From Spongilla lacustris (Eukaryota > Porifera > Demospongiae > Spongillida > Spongillidae): 64,000 bases of DNA. The stretch covers positions 929,226 to 993,225 of the forward strand of contig OX442418.1 in NCBI GenBank assembly GCA_949361645.1. The letters are read 5' to 3'. Under the pieces are notes generated by a model, which was not told the DNA's origin, searched no databases, and saw only the letters and a program-made list of their open reading frames with translations. A program made the position numbers and the translations under genes. This document shows positions 1 to 10,818 of the stretch, piece after piece. Position 1 is the stretch's first letter. Every line of letters starts with the position of its first letter.

Positions 1-1957
1 GCTGGGTACATGTCCAAGATTGGCAGTGATGGGGAAAAGTCATGTGATGCTTGCATCGATGGAGGCAAGGGGCCTGCAGTGGTGTTCTATTGTACATGTG
101 GCCAGTTCCTGTGTACTGACATGTACCTTCTGCCATGAACACCATAAACGAAATAAAATATTAAGCCATCACCAGATGGTTGGACTAGACAATGAGTCAC
201 TCAGACTACTTCCATCCATCATGACACCAACTGAACATCTCTGCTCCCAACCTCATCACCAGAAAGAAGAGTTGAAATTCTACTGTGAGACTTGCAAATG
301 TCTGGCCTGCAGAAACCCTTCACAAGGACCACAGGATTGCTGAGGTGTGCAGTATTGCAAAGGTCCACAGAGATGGAATGAGAGAGGCACTTGTGTGTGC
401 ACAAGAAGTGACCTCAAAGCAGACCAGTGCCATTGATGCCAATGACAAGATGGCAGAACAGGTTGAGACTTCCAGAGAGAATGCCACACTGCTCATAAAC
501 CAAGCCTTTGAACAGCTCCACCAAACCATAGAGGAAAGGAAGAAGACACTGTTGTCAGAGATGGAGGCCATTTCAGTTTCCAAGACAACAGCATTGACCC
601 TCCAGAAGGAACAGTTTGTGAAGATGCAAGATGAGATTGTTGGCTACACTGAGATGACCTCCCACATCCTCCAGACCCACACTGACCATGAGGTGGTAGC
701 TCTTGGAGGACTGCTACCCACTGAACTGAAGGCCACCCTGAAGAAGGTTGGGAATGTGTCCCTCATCCCAGTCAGTACAGTGACATACATGTGTCCCTAC
801 CAACTGATTCCCTCATGAAGGAACTCTCCATATTTGGTGATGTAATGGACTCATCTCCATCTCAAAGCACATGGTCTTCAGGGTCAGCAGCCAAGGTGAG
901 AGAAGTGTACTGTGTTAAAGTGGAGACCAAGACCTCAAAGGGAGAGAGGTCCCCATATGGTGGTCTGCATGTGAAGGCTGAGCTGAGGCCCAAGTCACAT
1001 GATGGAGCAGTTGTGTATGGAGAGGTGGAGGACAATGGGGATGGTACCTACACCATCACCCTCACCCCTCAGACTGCTGGTCCTCACAAGCTGGTCATCA
1101 CAATGCATGGTCAACATTTACAGAACAGTCCTCATGACCTTGATGTGAGGCTTAAGCCTAACTACCTCACCTTATGTAACCCCCAGCAGGTTATCAATTG
1201 TAGTGGTGGTCCATCAAGTATTGCCATCCATGACAGTGGAGACATCTATGTAGCATGTGGTGTGGATAACAGTATTCATGTGTTTGACCAAGCTGGTCAC
1301 CAGAAGAGAACCATAGGTAGTGGTGGGAGTGGTGATGGTCAGTTCAGTGGACCATATGGTATATCCATCAAGGGAGATGGGATGTATGTTGCTGATAGAA
1401 GCAATCATCGTATACAGAAGCTGACAACAGGAGGACAGATCCTGCAGAAGTGTGGCCAACATGGATCTGGTCAGGGACAGTTTAATTATCCAATATCAGT
1501 TATTGTTGACCACAGAGATAGGATGATTGTTGCTGATCTGAGCAACCACAGAGTAGTAATATTGGATCAAAATGGCAGCTGGCTATTGACCATAAATGGT
1601 AATGTATCTGGTAGTCATGGTTTTCAGTATCCATATGGTCTTGCCTTAGACCCTCAAGGGAACATTCATGTTGCAGCCAATGGTTCTAACACCATCAAAG
1701 TCTTCACACCTGAGGGGACCTATGTCAGGTCATATGGAGATGTAAAGGGTCCATCTGGAATAGCAGTTGATGAAGAAGGTTACAGCATGGTCTGTGAGTA
1801 CAGTGGCAATTGTCTCTTCATCTATGATCCTCAAGGAAACAAGATCCACACAGTTGGCAGTCTCAATCAACCTTGTGGGGTTATTCTAGATCCTATAAGT
1901 GGTAGTCTATATGTAGCAAACTGTGGTGCTAATACTGTATTGAAGTATGCAGTGTAA
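1..1957 (+). pseudogene. TRIM-NHL copy 1 (5'-truncated by window, frameshifted)
   Basis: Relative of the intact TRIM-NHL gene at 7914-10139. The window opens inside the first B-box region, followed by B-box 2 (about 230-345), a coiled coil (about 345-760), a filamin/ABP280-type repeat (about 890-1150) and an NHL beta-propeller to the stop at 1955-1957. Compared with copy 2 there is a 10-bp insertion near 118-128 that brings in a TGA, a deletion of about 11 bp near 309 that removes B-box 2 cysteines, and a 1-bp deletion near 767. These break the frame three times. The filamin-NHL part is open from 791 to 1957 and could in principle make a 388-residue fragment. The family are E3 ubiquitin ligases whose NHL propeller binds RNA or protein. 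Pseudogene status is clear from the lesions; assembly error cannot be excluded for the single-base one. Confidence 0.88.
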
Positions 1958-2458
1958 TAGTGATTGGTGATGTAATGATGATGTAATTTTTGGCAGTAGA
2001 GATGTTCGAAATTTTAGATATTAATTTAGTTTACCACTAAATCAAACAGCAAAAACACACTCATCAGTTTATTAAAATAAATTCAAAACTGCAAAACCAC
2101 ACATCAGTTTGTAATATTATGGACATCAATCTAGGGTGCCTCGGCTCTGGACTGGCCTGGGGACTGGACAGCAGAGCTGCTGGCCTGGAGCTCCTTGTAG
2201 CTCTTCTCTGCCTCGTCCATGATCTTCTGCCTCTCCAGTGAGCCCTTTGCCTTCTGCTCCAGCCTCATGCCTGCATTGTCACATGACGGTCACATGATAC
2301 ATACCACCCCACCTTCACGTACCCTAGCAACACCAACCCACACTACAGCCACACTAATTATTCTCAGTAATGCTACACTCCCACATACATGTACATATGC
2401 ACTTAAATAATGAATTTGCAATTGGCTGAGTTCTGTCAGAAAAAATTATGGATGCAAA

Positions 2459-2660
2459 GAGGGAGGAGGAGGGAGGAGGGAGGGGTAGGGGAGCAGGAGG
2501 AGGGAGGGGAAGGGGAGCAGGAGGAGGGAGGGGGAGGGGAGCAGGAGGAGGGAGGGGAGGGGAGGAGGAGGGAGGGGAGGGGAGGAGGAGGGAGGGGAGG
2601 GGAGGGGAGGAGGAGGGAGGGGAGGGGAGGAGGAGGAGGGAGGGGTAGGGGAGCAGGAGG
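2459..2660. repeat. GGA-rich polypurine minisatellite
   Basis: About 200 bp of almost pure purine on the plus strand, built from GGAGGAGG, GGGAGGGG and GAGCAGGAGG units. It lies in an intron position of the MVP pseudogene. Closely spaced G runs make G-quadruplex or triplex formation plausible. The long open frames here are by-products of the composition. Confidence 0.9.
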
Positions 2661-2873
2661 GACCTTCCGAACATTCAACTTAGACAGAAGGCCATTGAAA
2701 GTGTTTTAAGCACAGGAGGGTGAGGAGGGAGGGTTGCTTGAAAAAGTCATCAAACAGTAAACAGCTCCATGCAGGCATCACCAACAAAGTCTGGAACAGA
2801 AAAGATCTTTAAAGATTCCTTATCTTCCTCCTTGTTCAGCTCAAAGTGCCTGTAAGGGGAAAGAAATGTACAG

Positions 2874-2875
<2 letters not shown>

Positions 2876-2907
<32 letters not shown>

Positions 2908-2997
2908 ATGTGTGTGTGTGTGTATGTATGTATGTGTGTATGTACGTAGACATTGTGTGTGTATGTGTGTATGTTTGTGTGTGTGTGTGCATGTGTT
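2876..2997. repeat. (TG)n microsatellite
   Basis: TG dinucleotide tract with TATG interruptions in an MVP pseudogene intron, directly after the exon ending KIFSVPDF (minus strand). Confidence 0.95.
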
Positions 2998-4913
2998 TAG
3001 CTCTCATCAGTTGTATGAAAGCTGCAATTGTAGAGCTCTGGGCGTGGTCAGAGGTCTCCATGGTGATGATGTCAGTACAGAAGTCTGGCCCCAGGAGCAG
3101 GCAGAGGGACTTGATCACGTTGGGCTTCTTTGGCTTGCCCCCGGACAGGCTCAGCTGGGTGAACTGCTCGTCAGGGTCCAGCATAACCAGCTCAGGCCCA
3201 TAGACCACTCGGGCCTTCTTCTGCTTGTAGTCATGAGATCTGGACAGCTGCGTTGTGTGGGACTCTGAAGGTCACCAACTTTGTCTTACAAGTCCCTCTT
3301 GGCAGCACTGGCTGCTGGTGGACCAGCTACAAGGTTTGATGAGGGACACAACTCTAAAAGCTTCTGCACACATCACACATACACAGTCCACTATCACCAA
3401 CCACAAGTTACTATACTACACACATGAGGACACACAAGTACTATACTATATTACAAAACAAGCTTACATCGATGGCTGCAATCAGCAAGTGGGCCCTTTG
3501 CTTCAGCTAGGAGATCCTCCACTGCAGGGGGTAGCTCCTTTGAGAACAGCTCCTCATCTTGGGTAAGCATGTACGTCACCCCACAGGTGGAACGCACCTG
3601 ACCACATCAAGACCAGATCACATGATACATGATACGAGGTCACATGATGTAGCAAGCACACAGCCCCCCAATGGAGCATACCTTTGCTGTTTGAAATCCC
3701 ATCCCTGATGTATATACCCTCATTTAGGTCCAATGGTATTGCCTTGTGGTGGTCACCACCTCCACAGGTGGGACATACTCAATCAGCCCATGGATCATCC
3801 ACCTATCTCCAGGCAACCTGTCCATATTCTGCTGAGAAAGAAGACATTCAGTGATCAGGAAGACCACAGGCCACAAACACTCACCACATCAGTATCCCTG
3901 AAGCCCTCACTGGCCTTCAGGATCAGACCCTCGTCCTCCCCCAGCATGTACACATTGTGGATGCCCTTCTCAAGGCTCTCCCCCGGGGCAGTAGGAAGAA
4001 CGACTTCTCTCCCTTGACCAGCTTCTTCTGACCAAGCTGAGGTTTGCCATCTGCCCCAGTGGGATCCAGGATCACACAGTATTGCCTGTTTGTGAGGGTT
4101 GTGATCTTGACCACACCCACTTCCTGCAATAGATCAGTCATGTTCATACAAAATGTCTCCACCTCTCATCTCCTCCCCTCCTCCCCCTCCCTTCCACACC
4201 TCCTCATACACATCTGGGATGTGTGCTTCTGTGTCCTCCAACTTTACCAGCCACTCCTCCCCAGTCCTGCAGGTCACACCGTTCTTGTCAGTGGATGTGT
4301 GTGTTGCTCTAAGATGGAGTGCCACCTAGGATTGGGGCACACACTGTTTGCTTTGTGTAACACCAGCCACCTCCTCTCCCACTGCACATGGCATTGTGTC
4401 AACCCACTGAGGCCATGAGCTGTGCTGACCTTGTCTGTTAGGACGTAGGCATCCAGTGTGTCAATCACCTCCTCATAGGCCCCAGGGAGGTAGGCACCAA
4501 CCTTCTCCACCAACCACTCCTCACCAGTCATGGGGAAGACAATATATACATTTGGTTGCACCAGAGGTTCCAAGATGATGCTAAAAGGATGATGGAGGGA
4601 AAAACACACAAAATAAAAATGGCTAACCATTGTCTCTTTGCAGGCCCTCAGCTTGATCGCCTGGTTTGGCTAGATCATGGTTGCACGTATGGTCTCCTTG
4701 ACAACAACCTCCTTCTTAGGGATGTACGTTCCTGTGTGTTCACAAGTAAAGCAAGCAGTAGCTGAAATGTAGTGTAGCAGCACTCAAAAGTGATGTACAT
4801 AACCCCCTGGCTGTACCCACCAGGTGCACTGATACCATCCTCATTCACCATATATGGAGAACACCACTGTTTATTCCATCACCATACCTATGGAGATCTA
4901 TTCACTCACCATG

Positions 4914-5212
4914 CATCACCCCTCCACATCACCCCTCCACATCACCCCTCCACATCACTCCTCCACATCACCCCTCCACATCACCCCTCCACATCACCCC
5001 TCCACATCACTCCTCCACATCACCCCTCCACATCACCCCTCCACATCACCCCTCCACATCACCCCTCCACATCACCCCTCCACATCACTCCTCCACATCA
5101 CCCCTCCACATCACCCCTCCACATCACTCCTCCACATCACCCCTCCACATCACTCCTCCACATCACCCCTCCACATCACCCCTCCACATCACCCCTCCAC
5201 ATCACCCCTACA
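4914..5212. repeat. 13-bp minisatellite (acatcacccctcc), about 23 copies
   Basis: Head-to-tail repeats of acatcacccctcc with a recurring ctcc/cccc variant, in the large intron-like gap between the first two recognised MVP exons. All plus-strand frames look open because the unit lacks stops. Confidence 0.95.
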
Positions 5213-5280
5213 TGTAATCTAATAACCAAAATATGTTAATCATTCATTTGCCATATGGGTGTGTAACTGGACACACCCAT

Positions 5281-5525
5281 AGATATATGTGCCCCCTCCT
5301 CACACACCCAGATATATGTGCCCCCTCCTCACACACCCACAGATATATGTGCCCCCCTCCTCACACACCCACAGATATATGTGCCCCCTCCTCACACACC
5401 CAGATATATGTGCCCCCTCCTCACACACCCACAGATATATGTGCCCCCTCTCACACACCCACAAATATATGTGCCCCCTCCTCACACACCCACAGATATA
5501 TGTGCCCCCCTCCTCACACACCCAC
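5281..5525. repeat. 29-31-bp minisatellite abutting an MVP exon
   Basis: About eight copies of a unit containing agatatatgtgccccctcct and cacacaccc. On the minus strand the first unit continues the MVP exon without a break: TGDEW is followed by VCEEGGTYI, and GTYI is itself an MVP repeat motif. The array may therefore have grown from exon sequence. Confidence 0.9.
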
Positions 5526-5708
5526 TCATCACCAGTCACCTTCCCAGTTTCGTCGTCGAAATCCATGCAGGACCGCTCGCAGTCGCAGAGCGGTGTTGGC
5601 CTGTGCGACTTTTAGCTGGGTCACGACCCGCTTGAGAACTTCCCCGGGTTAGAGCGGGAAAGGGTCCTAACCTATTCGCCTTGCAAACCTAAGTACTATA
5701 GGTGTGTT

Positions 5709-5746
5709 CATAGATTAAAGACCTTACGGAAGGTCTTTAATCTATG
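5709..5746. repeat. Short perfect hairpin flanked by ggtgtgtt direct repeats
   Basis: Arms of 17 bp (catagattaaagacctt and its reverse complement) around a 4-base loop acgg. The 8-mer ggtgtgtt lies at 5701-5708 and again at 5746-5753. It may be a tiny insertion with a duplicated target or a palindromic remnant. Confidence 0.7.
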
Positions 5747-5890
5747 GTGTGTTTAATTAACTACCAGTAGTTAATCACACAATTAATTACAAACGAAAAT
5801 TAAAATCTTGTTCATGTTATTACTAATCCTCGAATCGATCGAGGCAATATCGTGAGTTGCACGTGTCCACTGTGCATGTAGCTTAGCTAT

Positions 5891-6118
5891 GTGAAGGCGC
5901 CAAGAGCTACCGCAAAGTTCTGTTTTAGATGTGGAAACAAACTATCGCGATCAGACCAAACCGGGCAAACGGAAATAGAACAGAAAAGCATGCAACAGCG
6001 ACCGAAGTGTGTGTTCTGCCAAAGAGAACTGGAAACAGGTCAGCCATTTTGTGACGAGTGTGGTGCGGACCAAAAGATGGGAGAACTGCTTAAATCTTCG
6101 GAGCACGACGACATATGA
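5891..6118 (+). pseudogene. Zinc-ribbon exon relic, copy 1
   Basis: An open stretch encodes a double zinc-ribbon-like peptide: KFCFRCGNKL, then KCVFCQRELETGQPFCDECGA, giving CxxC pairs typical of zinc ribbons. The homologous exon at 12378 starts MSGVACACSYVKAP; here the matching start is lost through substitutions and a 5-bp insertion (gcttagcta) just upstream, so the exon lacks its first CxC and has no ATG. It ends at TGA 6116-6118 where copy 2 has a likely splice donor. The function of the parent gene is not recognised. Confidence 0.6.
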
Positions 6119-6139
6119 TATTTCATTCTCTGTGTCTAG

Positions 6140-6165
6140 CCAGAGATAATATATATTATCTCTGG
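6140..6165. repeat. 26-bp perfect palindrome flanked by tctag
   Basis: Perfect inverted symmetry centred on 6152/6153, with arms ccagagataatat and its complement. A tctag 5-mer lies on each side (6135-6139 and 6166-6170). No transposase or gene is linked to it. Confidence 0.7.
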
Positions 6166-6179
6166 TCTAGCAAAGTAGC

Positions 6180-7890
6180 TTTTTTACCACATTAGTCACC
6201 AGACACATTAGTGTAAGCTTACTGTACAAGCATTTCCAGCCCTGGTCGGTTTTTTTAACAAAATTCACAGTTGACTCAATGGTTGATTTAATAGTCATTA
6301 TCAATCTGTGATCGTCGTACAAAACCTTTTCCTGTGGAAACTTGGTGGAACGCACCCCTATTAAGGAACACTAAATTTCATAAAAAATTTAATCAAAGTT
6401 ATGGGTTTGCAATGATGGATCATACGCAAATCAATGAATCTGATTGACCAACTGGTTGCTGGATATTTTAAAAATACAATGTATGACATAAAGTGTTCAA
6501 TGTTGATGCTGAGCACAATCTCTAATGCAGCGTTTTCTTCTAGAGCTGCTTTTCTTTTTCTGTGTCGCTCTTCTTTCTCAGCTATCTCTCTCCTCTTCAT
6601 AACCTCAGCAGCCTTAAATTAATCGACCCCTTGTGCTGAAGTCATGCACTCAGCTGAACTTTCAAACAAAATTGAGTACTTGTAGTAGGGATAGCATTGT
6701 CCTATGGATCTCAACTTTCTCCATCTGAATTATCAGTGGTACTTTCTGAACTTTGAGGAGAGGTCCGTTCAGCATGTTGCACCTGCTCAGGACGTACTGC
6801 ACATGCAGCCACATAGATCAGTGGAATGGTACTGAATTGATAATGTCAGGCGTTCTTTTGTTGTCATTGCAGCAGCCTTGATATCAACCCGCCTCTTCAC
6901 TTTTTGTGCCACACCATCCTCAATAAAGCTTACAATGGTGATTTTATCAGAATGTGCTGCCCCTGACACACCACATGGTGCCATAATTGCATCATGGGGT
7001 TCAACCATGCCTTCAGGAAGAGCATCTACCCCACGTAGTGGAGACAGGCCTGTCGTTTATTGGCCATAATTAGGCAACCAGAGGATAGACATTTCAAGTA
7101 GCACCCGCCTCCCTCCCCAAAGCAAACCCCCCATGCGGTTGAGTGTTTATATAACAACCCTTTGATATGGTTGTTCCTTATTTGGTACCTTTCCCATACA
7201 TTGAGGTATGTTTGCCGAAAAGTGAGTTTTTGGTATCAGGATTCATGAAGCGTTTCTTATGGTTAGTACAGTTGTAATCCTCTATCCAACAGTGTTTAAA
7301 TCATCTCTCTAGCATGCATAGTTTGTCTGCATCAGTCAAGGGGAGTTGGTTGTTCCTTAATAGGTTCCTTTGCTCTACACATGTAAGCTTTGACCTTCGC
7401 CAAACACGAAGGTCGCTCTACCAACTATGCGGATATTAAACCATTGACCTTTAATTTCTTACTTGATAGTATCAGTCCCTTATTTTGTGCAGCAGCTGCA
7501 CACACACCAACAACTTTATGTAATAAAACTTTAGGCGCCATCATCCGAGTTGTGACAAAAGAGAGTGTGTCATTTCTTGCTCAAACCACTTTTGTTTGCA
7601 AAAAAGGATGTTAACCAATATATGTACAATTAAATAACATTATCTATCACCAAAAATTGATCACAACTGATCATAGTAAAAATCTTGCTTTGATGAAAAT
7701 TTGTCTTTCCCCCTGACCAATACAGGGTCTGGTGTGAGCAGAGTGTAAAAGTATTTAAAAAAGGAAATTTTGTTAAACGTGGTTAATAAAACATTTACCA
7801 TGGTTAACATTGGTAAAGCTATGGTTAATTAGTGCACAGTGATTAGTCAAAACAGTTGTTTTGTGTATAGTACATGTACACTGATGTAAT
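6180..7890. other. Unrecognised region with two short minus-strand ORFs
   Basis: No gene was identified. On the minus strand 6600-6361 starts with a charged segment (KRREIAEKEERHRKRKAALEE), coiled-coil-like. At 7030-6787 the minus strand reads EPHDAIMAPCGVSGAAHSDK and continues through IVSFIEDGVAQKVKRRVDIK. They could be exons of one decayed minus-strand gene or transposon, but I recognise neither. From 7100 to 7890 I see only AT-rich DNA and the sequence leading into TRIM-NHL copy 2. Confidence 0.3.
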
Positions 7891-7913
7891 CATTAATATT
7901 GAAATATTCTTTA

Positions 7914-10139
7914 ATGAATGCACACACATTATTCCACAGCTCTGCACCCTTCCCTCCACACACCATATGTCAGCTGTGCTCTAAGCCCTACAGAGATCCC
8001 AGGATCCTTCCATGTCTCCACTCCTTCTGTGCCCAGTGTCTACATAAGGAGATAGAGAGGTCTGGGACCAAGCAGAACATGGAGTGTCCTACCTGTCATA
8101 GAAGTATCGCCATACCAGAGGGTGGAGTCAATGTTATACCTCAGAACCTCCATCTTGGCTTTGAAGTGGAGGTGGCTGGGTACATGTCCAAGATTGGCAG
8201 TGATGGTGAAAAGTCGTGTGATGCTTGCATTGATAGAGGCAAGGGGCCTGCAATGGTGTTCTGTTGTACATGTAATCAGCTCCTGTGTACCTTCTGCCAT
8301 GAATACCACAAAGGTTATAAAACACTAGATCATCACCAGATGGTTGGGCTAGACAAGGAGTCACTCAGACTACTTCCATCCATCATGACACCAACTGAAC
8401 ATCTATGCTCCCAACCTCATCACCAGAAAGAAGAGTTGAAATTCTACTGTGAGACTTGCCAATGTCTGGCCTGCAGAGACTGTACCCTAGTCCTTCACAA
8501 GGACCACAGGATTGCTGAGGTGTGCAATATTGCAAAGGTCCACAGAGATGGAATGAGAGAGGCACTTGTGTGTGCACAAGAAGTGACCTCAAAGCTGATC
8601 AGTGCCATTAATGCCAATGACAAGATAGCAGAACAGGTTGAGACTTCCAGAATGAATGCCACACTGCTCATAAACCAAGCCTTTGAACAGCTCCACCAAA
8701 CCATAGAGGAAAGGAAGAAGACACTGTTGTCAGAGATGGAGGCCATTTCCGTTTCCAAGTCAACAGCTCTGACCCTCCAGAAGGAACAGTTAGTGAAGAT
8801 GCAAGATGAGATTGGTGGCTACACTGAGATGACCTCCCACATCCTCCAGACCCATACTGACCATGAGGTAGTAGCTCTTGGAGGACTGCTACCCACTGAA
8901 CTGAAGGCCACATTGAAGAAGGTTGGGAATGTGTCCCTCACTCCCAGTCAGTACAGTGACATACACCTTTCCCTACCAACTGATTCCCTAATGAAGGAAC
9001 TCTCCATATTTGGTTATGTAATGGACTCATCTCCATCTCTATCACAAAGCACATGGTTTTCAGGGTCAGCAGCTAAGGTGAGAGAAGTGTACTGTGTTAA
9101 AGTGGAGACCAAGACCTCAAAGGGAGAGAGGTACCCATATGGTGGTCTGCAGGTGAAGGCTGAGCTGAGCCCCAAGTCACATGATGGAGCAGTTGTGTAT
9201 GGAGAGGTGAAGGACCATGGGGATGGTACCTACACCATCACCCTCATCCCTCAGACTGCTGGCCCTCACCAGCTGGTCATCACGATGGATGGTCAACATG
9301 TACAGAGCAGTCCTCATGACCTTGATGTGAGGCCTAAGCCTAACTACCTCACCTTATGTAACCCCCAGCAGGTTATCAATTGTAGTGGTGGTCCATCAAG
9401 TATTGCCATCCATGACAGTGGAGACATCTATGTAGCCTGTATCAATGAAGGCATTATTCATGTGTTTGACCAAGCTGGTCATCAGAAGAGAACCATAGTT
9501 AGTGGTGGGAGTGGTGATGGTCAGTTCAGAGGTCCACATGGTATATCCATCAAGGGAGATGTGATATATGTTGCTATTTATGGCAACCATTGTATAAAGA
9601 AGCTGACAACAGGAGGACATTTCCTGCAGAAGTTTGGCCAATATGGATCTGGTCAGGGACAGTTTAATGGACCAGTATCAGTTATTGTTGACCACAGAGA
9701 TAGGATGATTGTTGCTGATTTTAGCAACCACAGAGTAGTAATATTGGATCAAAATGGCAGCTGGCTATTGACCATAAATGGTAATGTCTCTGGTAGTCAT
9801 GGTTTTCAGAATCCATATGGTCTTGCCTTGGACCCTCATGGGAACATCCATGTTGCAGCCTGGGGTTCTAACACCATCAAAGTCTTCACACCTGAGGGGA
9901 CCTATGTCAGATCATATGGAGATGTAAAGGGTCCATCTGGAATAGCAGTTGATGAAGAAGGTTACAGCATGGTCTGTGAGATGAGTAGCAATTTTCTCTC
10001 CATCTTTGATCCTCAAGGCAACAAGATCCACACAGTTGGCAGTCTCAATGCACCTCGTGGGGTTATTCTAGATCCTATAAATGGTAGTCTATATGTAGCA
10101 AACTTTGGTGCTAATAATGTATTGAAGTATGTTGTGTAA
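7914..10139 (+). CDS. TRIM-NHL E3 ubiquitin ligase, copy 2 (apparently intact)
   Basis: Single open frame of 741 residues from the first ATG at 7914; an upstream TTG at 7899 is not used as a start here. Domains: RING at about residues 19-61 (CQLC, CLHSFCAQC, CPTC); first B-box at about 104-145 (CDAC, CCTC, CTFCHEYH); B-box 2 at about 165-205 (HLCSQPHH, FYCETC, CRDC); coiled coil at about 205-320; filamin repeat at about 365-460 (GDGTYTITL, SPHDLDV); then about six NHL blades to the C-terminus. This is the architecture of TRIM2/3/71-type proteins: RING ubiquitin ligase with a propeller for RNA or protein targets, cytoplasmic. The sequence ttattccacag at 7931-7941 looks like a splice acceptor, and copy 2 has TAA right after the ATG used by copy 3, so the true N-terminus may lie in an upstream exon. 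Confidence 0.92.
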   Translation: MNAHTLFHSSAPFPPHTICQLCSKPYRDPRILPCLHSFCAQCLHKEIERSGTKQNMECPTCHRSIAIPEGGVNVIPQNLHLGFEVEVAGYMSKIGSDGEKSCDACIDRGKGPAMVFCCTCNQLLCTFCHEYHKGYKTLDHHQMVGLDKESLRLLPSIMTPTEHLCSQPHHQKEELKFYCETCQCLACRDCTLVLHKDHRIAEVCNIAKVHRDGMREALVCAQEVTSKLISAINANDKIAEQVETSRMNATLLINQAFEQLHQTIEERKKTLLSEMEAISVSKSTALTLQKEQLVKMQDEIGGYTEMTSHILQTHTDHEVVALGGLLPTELKATLKKVGNVSLTPSQYSDIHLSLPTDSLMKELSIFGYVMDSSPSLSQSTWFSGSAAKVREVYCVKVETKTSKGERYPYGGLQVKAELSPKSHDGAVVYGEVKDHGDGTYTITLIPQTAGPHQLVITMDGQHVQSSPHDLDVRPKPNYLTLCNPQQVINCSGGPSSIAIHDSGDIYVACINEGIIHVFDQAGHQKRTIVSGGSGDGQFRGPHGISIKGDVIYVAIYGNHCIKKLTTGGHFLQKFGQYGSGQGQFNGPVSVIVDHRDRMIVADFSNHRVVILDQNGSWLLTINGNVSGSHGFQNPYGLALDPHGNIHVAAWGSNTIKVFTPEGTYVRSYGDVKGPSGIAVDEEGYSMVCEMSSNFLSIFDPQGNKIHTVGSLNAPRGVILDPINGSLYVANFGANNVLKYVV

Positions 10140-10400
10140 TGGTGATGTTTGTCTGTGTAGAAATGTACCATTTAGTAAATGATTGCAATGAAAAGAACTG
10201 GCATTCTCTACTAGGAATATAAACATAGTTGAATGACAACAATAGCCCTTATATTATTTGTGGGACATTACCTTTTTGTTGCATTGTTTTTAAACTTGCA
10301 CTGTAATACAATGGACATCACAATTCCAAGCATTAGTCTCACCTACTGACATCATTGTCCCTCTGCACTATGACATAATTGCCCCTCTGTACTATGCATC
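10140..10400. other. 3' flank of TRIM-NHL copy 2
   Basis: AT-rich sequence after the stop codon. No gene seen; possible 3' untranslated region. Confidence 0.5.
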
Positions 10401-10401
10401 A

Positions 10402-10818
10402 GTTATACCCATCAGGTCACTTAACATACCAGGGTACCATTGTGGTCCCATCAGGTCACTTACCATACCAGGGTACCATTGTGGTCCCATCAGGTCACTT
10501 AACATACCAGGGTACCATTGTGGTCCCATCAGGTCACTTACCATACTAGGGTACCATTGTGGCACCATCAGGTCACTTAGCATACCAGGGTACCATTGTG
10601 GTCCCATCAGGTCACTTAACATACCAGGGTACCATTATAGTCCCATCAGGTCACTTACCATACCAGGGTACCATTGTGGTCCCATCAGGTCACTTACCAT
10701 ACTAGGGTACCATTGTGGCACCATCAGGTCACTTACCATATCAGGGTACCATGGTGGTCCCATCAGGTCACTTACCATACTAGGGTACCATTGTGGCACC
10801 ATCAGGTCACTTAGCATA
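10402..10818. repeat. 39-bp minisatellite, about 10.5 copies
   Basis: Units contain catcaggtcacttaacat and accagggtaccattgtggt, with a few variant positions (aacat/accat/agcat, ccagg/ctagg, gtccc/gcacc). 39 is a multiple of three, which explains the long minus-strand frames; these are not genes. Confidence 0.95.

Larger units (their letters stand above)
2131..5650 (-). pseudogene. Major vault protein (MVP) pseudogene, multi-exon
   Basis: Conceptual exons read leftwards match major vault protein, the shell subunit of the vault ribonucleoprotein, in the correct order. About 5650-5540 and 4750-4640 carry MVP repeats (TGDEW, GTYIPKKEV); 4545-4437 has [21 protein letters not shown]; 4300-4200 has [21 protein letters not shown]; 4125-3890 has [13 protein letters not shown] and [13 protein letters not shown]; 3820-3690 has IEYVPPVEVV; 3600-3470 has [17 protein letters not shown]; 3340-3000 has [15 protein letters not shown] and CLLLGPDF; 2850-2755 has [13 protein letters not shown]; 2275-2134 has the coiled coil RLEQKAKGSLERQKIMDEA. 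Breaks: frameshifts near 5570, 3980, 3740, 3220, 3045 and 2765, a TAG in the exon at about 4675, a frame break near 3300, and a donor at 3008 that reads AT instead of GT. The coiled coil ends early at the stop at 2131. The gene family is certain; the many lesions make a dead copy very likely. Confidence 0.86.

Noticed and set aside
4790..5650. His/Pro-rich ORFs over the vault pseudogene introns
   Set aside because: Simple translations of the 13-bp and 31-bp minisatellites.
7899..7913. TTG at 7899 as the start of TRIM-NHL copy 2
   Set aside because: Eukaryotic gene; first ATG in frame is 7914.
10402..10818. CRISPR-like array
   Set aside because: Units are contiguous with no unique spacers; ordinary minisatellite in a eukaryote.
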